This document shows positions 43,675 through 51,492 of a DNA stretch of 62,055 nucleotides, one piece after another. Both the position numbers and the translations under genes were made by a program. The stretch covers positions 1 through 62,055 of the forward strand of contig CAMDKM010000020.1 of the NCBI GenBank assembly GCA_945900965.1, in the 5' to 3' direction. Numbering within the stretch: the first letter of the stretch is position 1; the number at the start of each line of letters is the position of its first letter. Under the pieces are notes generated by a model that saw only the letters and a list, made by a program, of their open reading frames with translations, did no database searches and had not been told where the DNA came from. Source of the stretch: Bordetella parapertussis (GTDB lineage Bacteria; Pseudomonadota; Gammaproteobacteria; Burkholderiales; JACQAP01).

Positions 43675-43981
43675 CGCGCGACGATACGCGAAAACCTTGC
43701 TTCGGACTTAAAAAGCCATCACTGCGACATCCTTCATACACAAGGCCACTTTTGAGATTCTCCGGGTCTCCTTTGCGTTCTTTGCGATCTTTGCGTCTTC
43801 GCGTCGAGGTTTTGTTTTAAAGAAAATCCCAGACAATTCAAATGAAAATCTTGACGCAAAGACGCAAAGGTCGCAAAGAACGCGAAGAAAAGGCGAGAAA
43901 TGCTATCTTGATTTTTCTTTGTGAACTTAAGGCGAAGCACTGACGGATGAGGCTGCTGCGTCAGAAGCGCTTGCCTTTGAC
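43675..43981. other. Non-coding spacer with dispersed repeat copy 2
   Basis: These 307 bases hold no supported gene. The centre (43770-43895) is the repeat described separately. The remaining flanks have no recognisable motif. Confidence 0.6.
43770..43895. repeat. Dispersed inverted-arm element (CTTTGCGT / GCAAAGAC), copy 2
   Basis: CTTTGCGT-type units at 43770-43809 and inverted GCAAAGAC units at 43851-43895 flank a loop with CAGACAATTCAAATGAAAAT, which is identical at 22131-22255. Only these two elements in the window share a loop. Confidence 0.88.
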
Positions 43982-45028
43982 CTAGTGCGATGCCGAACCC
44001 GCCTGCACGGTTTCCGCCACTTGCACATTCATCACCCGGCACTCCTCAAGCAAACCCAAAATACTGGTGCTGACCACAGCCAGGTCATCGCCCGGATCCA
44101 GGCGCCAGAAATACTCGGGTTTGGCCGTATCGAAGGGCGAAGTCAGGCGCACGCGCACGCTCGCGTCCGAGAAGGCTGCGACCGAGGCCTCCGGCTCTCC
44201 GACACTCGCGCGGAATTTTTTCAGCGCATTGCTTAAAAACAACTGAAATCCCAGTTCCCGCTCGGCGAACCTTCCGGCCGCCAGCGCGCGGTAGAGGCTC
44301 ATCGGCGCGCGCGGGATAGGCAGCAGGGACAGTCCCTCTTGGGCCAGGCTGGCTGCCAGGGCCTTGGTAAACGCCATCCCCCAGGAGCCGATGTTCGCGG
44401 GCCGGATCGAGGAGGTTGGCATCTGGGGCGTTCCGATCGAGGCGCCCAGCAGGAATCGCAGGTGGACCTGCTCATCCCCAGACGTCACATCAATGGCTTG
44501 CGGGGTTAATTCGAGCGCGGCAAAGTCCTTCGCGAAATTTCCGGTGGCAAATCGGTAAAGCAAGCTCGGCTTCAGCGCCCCCAGTTGCTGTGCCGAAACC
44601 AGTGCGTTGCTCAAGCCAAGGCTCTTCGATTCGCCCAGCGCCCCGTGATCCTCCAGCAATTTCTGCAATACCGGAATTTCGGGCACCACGCCGGACATCC
44701 GGGCCTCGCATCCGCCTGATACAAAAACGATCGGCAGGGCAAACAATCGAAGGAACATCGGCTGCCCTGCTCCGGTATCGAACAAGCGATCCAGGCATTG
44801 CTCCAGATCCCGGTACTCTTGATCGCCCCGCGCTTCCGAGAACGCGGCAACAATGGTTGCGTCATCGCCATGGACAAGTGCCTCGGCCATCCATTCGGTA
44901 CTGGCCGCCGCAATGCGTTGCAGCGCGTCAGAAGCGCGCCGCGCACCCGAGTCCGCGCGTGAACTGGAAAGTTTAGCGGCGTACGCAGGCTGTCTCGGAT
45001 CGGGAAGGCTTTTCAAATGGGCTGTCAT
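43982..45028 (-). CDS. Hypothetical protein, no family recognised
   Basis: This 348-residue protein has no signal peptide or transmembrane helix. The N-terminal 60 residues are polar and helical, the middle is mixed, and the last 70 residues are beta-rich (ASVRVRLTSPFD, YFWRLDPGDDLAVV). Codon use and GC-rich third positions are like the neighbours, so it is a genuine gene. It is divergent from the amidohydrolase at 45190. I know no function. Confidence 0.6.
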   Translation of the reverse strand: MTAHLKSLPDPRQPAYAAKLSSSRADSGARRASDALQRIAAASTEWMAEALVHGDDATIVAAFSEARGDQEYRDLEQCLDRLFDTGAGQPMFLRLFALPIVFVSGGCEARMSGVVPEIPVLQKLLEDHGALGESKSLGLSNALVSAQQLGALKPSLLYRFATGNFAKDFAALELTPQAIDVTSGDEQVHLRFLLGASIGTPQMPTSSIRPANIGSWGMAFTKALAASLAQEGLSLLPIPRAPMSLYRALAAGRFAERELGFQLFLSNALKKFRASVGEPEASVAAFSDASVRVRLTSPFDTAKPEYFWRLDPGDDLAVVSTSILGLLEECRVMNVQVAETVQAGSASH

Positions 45029-45189
45029 CCTGAGGTGAATTCTAGTGGAAAGCGAAATGCCCCTTGACTCTGCACGAATTTAGGATAAGAGTATCAATGG
45101 CGCCGTCGGTGCGTCTTCCTGACAATCTGGCGACCACGATTCGGGTAATGCAGAACCCACCAAATAAACCTAAGAGGGGGAGTTGAGCT

Positions 45190-46692
45190 ATGTGGTTAAA
45201 CGATAACGAACTAAAACGAACAGTTAGTGCGAAAGAGGCATTTCCATCGCCGGTGCCAACGCAGATCGTCTCCAACGGCGAATACAATCCGCTGCCGCAG
45301 ACTGAAAAGCAGTGCCAGGTCGAAGGCCGCATCAAGGAGATGGCCGACAAGTACGCGCACAAACTTAATATGGATCGGCGCAGTTTTCTGAAAACGGCGT
45401 CCGGCATGGCAGTGGCCTTTCTTGCCATGAACGAAGTGTTCGGTCCAGTCTGGAATGTGTCGGAAGCGGAAGCCGCGGATAGAGACATGGCCGATGACCG
45501 CGCCAAGTCGCTCAAGGGTCAGTTTATTTTCGACGACCAGACCCACTTCGTGCGCGACGATTTCGACAAGGAAGGACTGGTCGGTCTGGGCAAGTTTGCC
45601 AGCGAGCACTGGAATCCGGACATGCTGAAGGACATTCCACTGGTGCTTCAGCGTTACAAGTTCCAGAACTACCTCAAGGAAGTCTATCTCGACAGCGACA
45701 CCAAGGTTGCCCTGCTCTCCGGCGCACCCTTCGATGACCCGAGCTGGTGGCTGCTCAGCAACGATCAGATCATGCAGGCCCGCGCCGCCATCAACAAGGT
45801 CGCCGGGTCGCGTCGTATGTTCGGCCACACAGTCATCACGCCGGGACAAGACGGCTGGATGGACGAAGTGGATCGCGGCATTGCCGAGTTAAAGCCCGAT
45901 TCCTGGAAGTGCTACACGGTGGGTGACCCGCTATCGCCTTCCACCAAAGGCACCGCATGGCGCCTGGACGACGAGAAGCTGGTCTATCCCTGGTACGAAA
46001 AGGCCGTCAAATCCGGTATCAACACCATTTGTATCCACAAGGGGTTGCTACCACAGGATTACGAAACATCCTGGCCCGGTGTTTGGAAAAATGCCACCGT
46101 GGACGATGTGCTCAGGGCCGCAAAAGACTGGCCGAACATCAATTTCATCATCTACCACGGCGCGATGCGCACTTTCCTGGAAGATCCGGCCAATTCTCAG
46201 GAAAAATTCGAACGCACCGGACGCAATGACTGGACCACTGATGTGTGCGAACTTTCCTCCAAACATGGCCTCAAGAACGTGTACGCCGAACTCGGCACCA
46301 CCTTTGCGACCGTGGCGGTGACCGCCCCAAGATTGGCGGCAGGAATGATCGGGCAGTTTGTCAATCACATGGGTGCGGATCACGTCGTCTGGGGTACGGA
46401 CTCGGTGTGGTACGGTAGCCCGCAATGGCAGATCGAAGCCTTCCGCCGCCTGGAAGTGCCCGAAGACATGATGAAGAGATTCGGCTGGAAGACCAAGCTG
46501 GGCGCCGCGGATGGCAAGGTCAAGAACATGATCTTCGGCGAGAACTCGGCCAAGCTGTACAAGTACAAGATCCAGTCGGAGTACGAGCAACTTACCACCG
46601 ACAAACTCGCGCTCATGAAGCAGCATTACGAGGCTGAGGGCGTGGAGCGGAACAATACTGCCTTCGGTTACGTGGGAACCAAAACCGCCTGA
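45190..46692 (+). CDS. Tat-exported amidohydrolase-family protein
   Basis: This is a 500-residue metal-dependent hydrolase-like protein (amidohydrolase_2 TIM barrel). Motifs are FDDQTHFVRDD (metal-binding His region), INTICIHKG, FIIYHGAM and VVWGTDSVWYG, whose aspartate is the expected catalytic/metal residue. A perfect twin-arginine motif MDRRSFLKTA lies at residues 61-70, preceded by a 60-residue polar extension (SPVPTQIVSNGEYNPLPQ). The extension is in frame, has its own ribosome site (GGGGAG), and I recall it in related proteins. The substrate is unknown. A strong terminator follows. Confidence 0.78.
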   Translation: MWLNDNELKRTVSAKEAFPSPVPTQIVSNGEYNPLPQTEKQCQVEGRIKEMADKYAHKLNMDRRSFLKTASGMAVAFLAMNEVFGPVWNVSEAEAADRDMADDRAKSLKGQFIFDDQTHFVRDDFDKEGLVGLGKFASEHWNPDMLKDIPLVLQRYKFQNYLKEVYLDSDTKVALLSGAPFDDPSWWLLSNDQIMQARAAINKVAGSRRMFGHTVITPGQDGWMDEVDRGIAELKPDSWKCYTVGDPLSPSTKGTAWRLDDEKLVYPWYEKAVKSGINTICIHKGLLPQDYETSWPGVWKNATVDDVLRAAKDWPNINFIIYHGAMRTFLEDPANSQEKFERTGRNDWTTDVCELSSKHGLKNVYAELGTTFATVAVTAPRLAAGMIGQFVNHMGADHVVWGTDSVWYGSPQWQIEAFRRLEVPEDMMKRFGWKTKLGAADGKVKNMIFGENSAKLYKYKIQSEYEQLTTDKLALMKQHYEAEGVERNNTAFGYVGTKTA

Positions 46693-46715
46693 TCGAACAT
46701 CATTAGGCAATCTTC

Positions 46716-46743
46716 ACGGGGAGCTTCGGCTCCCCGTTTTTTT
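46716..46743 (+). terminator. Rho-independent terminator
   Basis: This is a perfect nine-base stem, ACGGGGAGC/GCTCCCCGT, with a TTCG tetraloop followed by seven T residues, 24 bases past the amidohydrolase stop. It is the clearest terminator in the window. Confidence 0.95.
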
Positions 46744-46833
46744 GGGGCACTCGCCGCGCAGCCAACAAGCGGAAGAAAAAAAGCCGAGGGATCCCGACCT
46801 TGCTTGAAGGATTTTTCTTCCGCAAAAAATCTT

Positions 46834-46948
46834 GGGGAAACACTGAACAAGTCCCAAAATGTCATTCCCGTGGAAACGGGAATCCAGAGTTTTCAAAGGA
46901 AACTGGTTCCCTGCCTTCGCGGGGAAGACACTTATTCGTGTTTCCCTA
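46834..46948. mobile_element. MITE-like element, copy B
   Basis: This 115-base copy matches the reverse complement of 20863-20982 at roughly nine of ten positions by eye, including both inner hairpins (ATTCCCGTGGAAACGGGAAT and TTCCCTGCC... GCGGGGAA). It lies between the amidohydrolase terminator and the convergent Sel1 gene. Its right end provides that gene's TAG stop. Confidence 0.8.
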
Positions 46949-47422
46949 GCCGCCCGGCTTCCAGGCTTTTGCCATGGCAACGGCTTTCTGCACGTCTTCC
47001 GGCTTGAGTTTCTTCGCGACTTTTTCCATCTCTTCCATGGTGTAGTGCTTGTCGCGTTCCTTGGTGGCGGGATTCAAGGCGGAAATCGCCAGCCACATGT
47101 ATCCAGCCACGGGATCTTTGGCAACACCTTCGCCTTTGGCCGTCATGATCCCCACGTAATACTGCGAGCGCGCGTTGCCTTGATTCGCGGCCTTGAGAAA
47201 CCATTTGATCGCCTCGCCCTGGTTGCGCTCGAGGCCGTAGCCATGGTGGTAGAAAAATCCCAGGAAATACTGGCCCTCCACGTCATTTTTCTCGGCAAAC
47301 TCCCGGAAAACCACCAGCGCCTTTTTGTAGTCGCCTTCACCGTAGGCCTGAATTGCCTCCCCCATGTCCGCGCGGGCAAGCAGCGGCAGTATCAACATCA
47401 ACAGAGCAATGAATCGAATCAT
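46946..47422 (-). CDS. Sel1-repeat periplasmic protein
   Basis: This is a 158-residue protein. The signal peptide is residues 1-18 (core ALLMLILPLLA, end ARAD). Two to three Sel1-like repeats follow: AIQAYGEGDYKKALVVFREF, GQYFLGFFYHHGYG and AIKWFLKAANQGNARSQYYVG, each an alpha-alpha hairpin for protein contacts. The C-terminal 30 residues are lysine-rich. Its stop codon (TAG at 46946-46948) is the end of the adjoining repeat element, so the native C-terminus may have been different. Partners are unknown. Confidence 0.8.
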   Translation of the reverse strand: MIRFIALLMLILPLLARADMGEAIQAYGEGDYKKALVVFREFAEKNDVEGQYFLGFFYHHGYGLERNQGEAIKWFLKAANQGNARSQYYVGIMTAKGEGVAKDPVAGYMWLAISALNPATKERDKHYTMEEMEKVAKKLKPEDVQKAVAMAKAWKPGG

Positions 47423-47893
47423 GTTTTCCTCGAATCGGTTAAATAGGCAAACGCCCGCAGCGGCAATAGACTGAGCTGACGGGGTGCAATTCTAACGCGC
47501 CAGAGACAGGGCGGGATTACAAGGAAGGAAGGGGCGCCGGAACCGCCTTCCAATTTGTCGTCAGGACAGTCCGTCCCGACCGAACCCGGAATCGGGTTCA
47601 CAAGGTGAATGACCATTTGCAGACGGTACCCCATTTGCTGCGTGGGTCCGTACACATGTAAGGCAGTCAAAACCGCCTTTTCGCCTGCACCAAGCGCATG
47701 AACTGCAGTCCCGGGCGCTGGATAAAATTCTGTTCCTGATTTCGCGAACTGTAAAGCGAATAATTTGTTGGCCCGACCTGCGCGATTTGCAATGCTGGTG
47801 TATCGTTGTCAGGATTGTCCGCATCGCTCCCGCCGCTGCAATGCAGCGGGCGCGTTCCTCGATCACGAACTCGCACGCTCCGGAGAGTCCCTC
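47423..47893. other. Non-coding divergent spacer
   Basis: These 471 bases lie between the Sel1 gene and the M20 hydrolase, which diverge, so promoters for both are expected; I could not place them. The only regular motif is CCGCTGCA-A-TGCAGCGG at 47833-47849, a possible operator. An open frame reaching upstream of 47894 is not family-like. Confidence 0.45.
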
Positions 47894-49195
47894 ATGACCC
47901 GAACCCATCGTGTTTCTTGCCTGATCGCGGTATGGTTTTGCGCCTGCCCGGTGCTCGGCGCCGAGTTGCGCGTTGAGCTTGATCGTCTGGCCGACCAACT
48001 AGAACCCAGGGTCATCGAATGGCGGCACGACATTCATCAGAATCCGGAATTGGGCAACCGGGAATTTCGCACCGCCGAGAAAGTTGCGGCCCACCTGAAA
48101 TCCCTTGGACTGGAAGTCAAAACCGGTGTCGCGCACACCGGCGTGGTCGCGCTTCTCAAGGGCGGCAAGCCCGGCCCGACGCTTGCGTTACGCGCGGATA
48201 TGGACGCGCTGCCGGTAACGGAGGAAGTGGACCTGCCCTTCGCCTCGAAAGTCAAAACTATCTGGGCCGGCAAGGAAACCGGAGTCATGCATGCCTGCGG
48301 GCACGATACCCACGTTGCAATACTCATGGGTGTTGCGCAAGCACTCGCTGCGGTGAAGGACAACCTGCCCGGCCGCGTGAAATTCATCTTCCAGCCCGCC
48401 GAAGAAAGCCCGCCGCCCGGTGAAGAAGGCGGTGCGGCTCTCATGGTCAAGCAAGGCGTCATGGAAAATCCAAGACCGCAAGCCGTCTTCGGATTACATA
48501 TCACGTCGATCATCGAAACCGGCACCATCGGCTATCGTCCTGGCCCGATCATGGCTGCGGCAGACATACTTCGCATCACCGTTCAGGGCCGGCAGACCCA
48601 CGGCTCCGCACCGTGGTCGGGGGTGGACCCGATCGTCATCGCCTCGCAAATTGTCCTGGGCTTGCAAACCATCGTCAGCCGCCAGATCAACGTCACTCAC
48701 GAGCCGGCCGTCGTGACCATCGGCGGCATCGACGGCGGCAACCGCTTCAACATCATTCCCGACAAAGTGGAAATGGTCGGCACCGTGCGCACCTTCGACG
48801 AAAAAATGCGCGACGACATCCACCGCCGCATCAAACTCACCGCCGAAAATATCGCCGCCGCCGGGGGCGGCACTGCCATCGTCTCGATCGAAAAACCCTA
48901 TGCCGTCACCGTCAACGATCCGACCCTGACAGAGCGGATGCTGCCAACGCTCAAACGAGTCGCCGGCGAGAAAAATATCGTCCTGCGCCCCAAGACCACC
49001 GGCGCGGAAGATTTCTCTTTCTTCGCCCAACAAGCGCCCGGCTTGTTCATTTTCCTGGGCGGCTCTCCCAAAGGCACAGACCTGACCAAGGTCGCCTACA
49101 ACCATTCGCCGCGTTTCTTCGTCGAAGACTCTGCGATGAAGCTCGGCATGCGCGCGCTGCTGAATTTGACGGTTGATTACCTGGAAGGACGTTGA
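47894..49195 (+). CDS. M20-family amidohydrolase (amino-acid amidase / IAA-amino acid hydrolase type), exported
   Basis: This is a 433-residue protein. A signal peptide spans about residues 1-23 (end VLGAE). ALRADMDALPV and ACGHDTH (first metal ligands), PAEESPPPGEEGG (catalytic Glu), and HGSAPWSGVDPI in the dimerisation domain are all present, and TTGAEDFSFF is the last metal block. The dipeptidase D family members cleave N-acyl amino acids. GGAGAG lies before the ATG at 47894. The signal peptide makes a periplasmic location likely, which is less common for this family. Confidence 0.9.
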   Translation: MTRTHRVSCLIAVWFCACPVLGAELRVELDRLADQLEPRVIEWRHDIHQNPELGNREFRTAEKVAAHLKSLGLEVKTGVAHTGVVALLKGGKPGPTLALRADMDALPVTEEVDLPFASKVKTIWAGKETGVMHACGHDTHVAILMGVAQALAAVKDNLPGRVKFIFQPAEESPPPGEEGGAALMVKQGVMENPRPQAVFGLHITSIIETGTIGYRPGPIMAAADILRITVQGRQTHGSAPWSGVDPIVIASQIVLGLQTIVSRQINVTHEPAVVTIGGIDGGNRFNIIPDKVEMVGTVRTFDEKMRDDIHRRIKLTAENIAAAGGGTAIVSIEKPYAVTVNDPTLTERMLPTLKRVAGEKNIVLRPKTTGAEDFSFFAQQAPGLFIFLGGSPKGTDLTKVAYNHSPRFFVEDSAMKLGMRALLNLTVDYLEGR

Positions 49196-49212
49196 AGGCG
49201 TGAACTGACAAA

Positions 49213-49444
49213 AGCGTGAAGGGTGAATGAGTGAAGGGTGTGAAAATCAGTGAAGGGGGAAGGGTGATTAAAGCGTGAAGGGGGAATGAGTGAATGAGTG
49301 AAGGGTGAAAAGCTTGACCACTACAAGCCTCAAACCCGATCCTCGATCCTCGATCCTCGATCCTCGATCCTCGATCCTCGATCTTCGATCTTCGATCCTC
49401 AATCCTTGCTTTTCCGCCTCACGCTTCACGCCTCACGCCTCACG
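49213..49444. repeat. Large compound short tandem repeat element with nine GATCCTC-type heptamers
   Basis: A purine arm of GTGAAGG/GTGAATGA units (49213-49309) is followed by GATCCTC, six perfect copies plus three variants (49338-49400), and then a pyrimidine arm of TCACGCC units (49415-49444). The last unit ends five bases before the acpH-like ATG. Confidence 0.88.
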
Positions 49445-49449
49445 CAAAA

Positions 49450-50025
49450 ATGAACTACCTCGCCCACCTCTTTCTCTCCGAGCCAACCGAAGATGCCTGG
49501 CTCGGCAGCCTGATGGGCGATTTCGTCAAAGGGCCACTCGACGGGCGCTACGGAGCGCAGGTCACCCGCGCGATCGCCTTGCACAGGAAAATCGACACTT
49601 TTACCGACGCGCACCCAACGGTGCAAAGGAGCAAGGCACGGGTGAGTGCAGATCGACGACGCTACGCGGGAATCATGATCGATATGTTCTACGATCATTT
49701 CCTGGCCAAACATTGGCAAGACTTTCACCACGAACCGCTCGATACGTTTACTACCCGCTTCTACGAATTGTTGTTGCGCAACCACGCGCTGCTTCCGGCC
49801 AGACTTCAGCATGTGGCGCCTTTCATGGCACAGCACGACTGGCTGGGCTCCTACGCGGAACTCGACGCCGTGCGCATCGCACTTGATCGAATGGGAAAAC
49901 GACTCAAACGCGAAAACCGGCTGCTTGGCTCCGCTGACGAATTGCTGGAAAACTATGATCTATTGGAAACCGACTTCCGGGACTTCCTCCCGGAAGTCCG
50001 CTGCTTCGCACTCAGGAACCAATGA
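49450..50025 (+). CDS. acpH: Acyl carrier protein phosphodiesterase (AcpH, DUF479 family)
   Basis: This is a 191-residue HD-fold-like hydrolase. MNYLAHLFLS, WLGSLMGDFVKG, ALHRKIDTFTDAHP and GIMIDMFYDHFLA are the conserved blocks with metal-binding His/Asp residues. E. coli AcpH removes phosphopantetheine from ACP. Length matches the family (about 193). There is no Shine-Dalgarno sequence; a TCACGCC array precedes the ATG. The stop lies in the degenerate end of repeat copy C. Confidence 0.88.
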   Translation: MNYLAHLFLSEPTEDAWLGSLMGDFVKGPLDGRYGAQVTRAIALHRKIDTFTDAHPTVQRSKARVSADRRRYAGIMIDMFYDHFLAKHWQDFHHEPLDTFTTRFYELLLRNHALLPARLQHVAPFMAQHDWLGSYAELDAVRIALDRMGKRLKRENRLLGSADELLENYDLLETDFRDFLPEVRCFALRNQ

Positions 50026-50087
50026 ATATGTCCCAAAATGTCATTCCTGTGAAAACGGGAAACCAGGTTTTTCAAAAACATCTGGTT
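50016..50087. mobile_element. MITE-like element, copy C (truncated)
   Basis: This copy retains the left half of the element: a degenerate end (GGAACCAATGAAT against GGAAGCACTGAAT), GTCCCAAAATGTCATTCC, and CCAGGTTTTTCAAAAACATCTGGTT. The right hairpin and terminal repeat are missing. It contains the TGA stop of the acpH-like gene. Confidence 0.7.
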
Positions 50088-50327
50088 TGGTTGACTGTTC
50101 ACCCTTGCCCGTTGCCCGTTCACCCCTCACTCCTGACCCCTCACGGTTCACCGTTTACCAATCACCGTTCCCCGTTCGCTACTCACCTGTCACCGTTCGC
50201 CGTTCACCGTACTCACACCACGCCCGACGATCCGCCGTCATGGGGCGGCTTGCCGGCGAGTTTGGTGCGAGGGCGAACGCAGGAAAAATAGCGCCCCGTT
50301 TTCGGTTGGCCAGGCCCTGCCTGATAT
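50026..50327. other. Non-coding convergent spacer
   Basis: These 302 bases lie between the acpH-like gene and the ECF sigma gene. They are filled by MITE-like copy C and the CACCGTT-type array at 50099-50211. The last 100 bases show nothing recognisable. Confidence 0.6.
50099..50211. repeat. CACCGTT-type heptamer array, single arm
   Basis: About fifteen degenerate heptamers (CACCGTT, CCCGTTG, CACTCCT, TTCGCCG and relatives) occur on one strand, with no inverted partner. It is related to the array at 56985-57098. It lies at a convergent junction. Confidence 0.7.
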
Positions 50328-50996
50328 TCAGTTGCGAATTTCATTGGCGTAGTCATCGTTGTTTCGAGGTCCGATCGATTCCGGGGCGTGTTCACCCAAC
50401 AGTGCTCTGAGCGTGGACAACGCGCGCCGGATCGTCGTCTTGACGGTGCCCAGCGGCATACCGGTTTCCTGAACTATCTCCGCATGAGTCATACCGCGGA
50501 AAAAAGCCAGCGCCACCAGTTGCCGTTCCGGCGCAGGTAACTGCGCCAGTGCCCGACGGGTAGCACTGCACCGGTCGAAGGCCTCGAGAAGTTCGGCGGG
50601 GTCACCGATATCCGACCCTGGCTCACCTGCCAGGGCGTGCGGATCGTCACTCCCTACCGCCTCATCGCGCCGGCGCAAGGCATCGAGCGCACGCAAACGC
50701 GCGATCATCAGCAACCACGCCATCGGCAGCCCCCGGGCCGCGTCGAAGCGTTCCGCATCGCGCCAGACCTGAACGTAGACGTCCGCGGTCACCTCTTCCG
50801 TCAGTCCGCCGTCCCGGCTTCCACACATGCGCCGCGCGACTGCGTACACGCGGGAGAGTGTGGCGTCATAAAACTTCTCGAGCGCCCGTTCATCGCCGCG
50901 CGCGATCGCCACCAGCCAGTTGGCCAGTTGCGCAGTCTGTTCCTCATCCCGGACCGAGTCTGGAGGGTTCGCGGGCGCCGGCTTGGCGGGCACCAC
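50328..50996 (-). CDS. ECF-family RNA polymerase sigma factor
   Basis: This is a 222-residue sigma-70 family protein. Region 2 runs from YDATLSRVYAVARRM through EEVTADVYVQVW to AWLLMIARLRALDALRRR, and region 4 is LPAPERQLVALAFFRGMTHAEIVQETGMPLGTVKTTIRRAL (quoted in parts: PERQLVALAFFRGMTHAEI, GTVKTTIRRAL). Start is GTG at 50996. No anti-sigma gene adjoins it. It faces the DUF4331 gene across 496 bases. Targets are unknown; the neighbouring cluster is a candidate. Confidence 0.85.
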   Translation of the reverse strand: MVPAKPAPANPPDSVRDEEQTAQLANWLVAIARGDERALEKFYDATLSRVYAVARRMCGSRDGGLTEEVTADVYVQVWRDAERFDAARGLPMAWLLMIARLRALDALRRRDEAVGSDDPHALAGEPGSDIGDPAELLEAFDRCSATRRALAQLPAPERQLVALAFFRGMTHAEIVQETGMPLGTVKTTIRRALSTLRALLGEHAPESIGPRNNDDYANEIRN

Positions 50997-51492
50997 AAAC
51001 TCGCGAGATTCAAGGGATTTTTCCGCCGATTAAATTATGGTCCTCGACATACCGTCCGGCCGGCGCAGCGTGGGGACGCCCCGGCCAGGCGCTCCTGTTT
51101 CCTGAAAGTGTATACGCAGAAACCCGGCATCCGGATTTCGACCGGCCCGGTCCCGCCGCGCAAGGCCTTGCCTCTTGCGGCCCCACGGCACCGCCAACGG
51201 CGGACGACGGCAGCGCCCCGAAGAAAGTTTGGCACCTGCGAAGCAGGGATTCGATTGACGATGCCGGGTTCAGCCGGAATTACGCAACGATTTCGAATCT
51301 GGATTTTCGGGACGGCGCAAACAAAAAATCCAATTTGCAAGGTCACCCGTAATGCACCTCAGACGCCGGTCCGAACCAGAAGATTCATCACGGCGACGTC
51401 TGGCAACGCCATGCCCGAGCGATCCGATTCATTTATGCACCGGATCCATCGGCGCCTGGCATTTTCGGTTAATTTCATTTGAGGAGAAATCC
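50997..51492. promoter_or_regulatory. Divergent spacer between the ECF sigma and DUF4331 genes
   Basis: This region should contain the promoters of both units. I looked for ECF-type GAAC/CGTC pairs; CGAACC at 51372 with CGTC at 51397 has spacing that is too long to accept. A GAGGAGAAATCC ribosome site ends the region. No gene is supported in it. Confidence 0.4.

Noticed and set aside
45063-45090. Sigma-70 promoter TTGACT plus a downstream -10 before the amidohydrolase gene
   Set aside because: No acceptable -10 hexamer at 16-18 bases from TTGACT.
49338-49400. Possible CRISPR array (GATCCTC and other regular arrays)
   Set aside because: Units are 7-9 bases with no unique spacers, arms are inverted, and no cas gene is present; these are short tandem repeats.
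51372-51400. ECF-type promoter CGAACC ... CGTC before the DUF4331 gene
   Set aside because: Spacer between the elements is about 19-20 bases, longer than ECF promoters tolerate, and the -35 match is partial.
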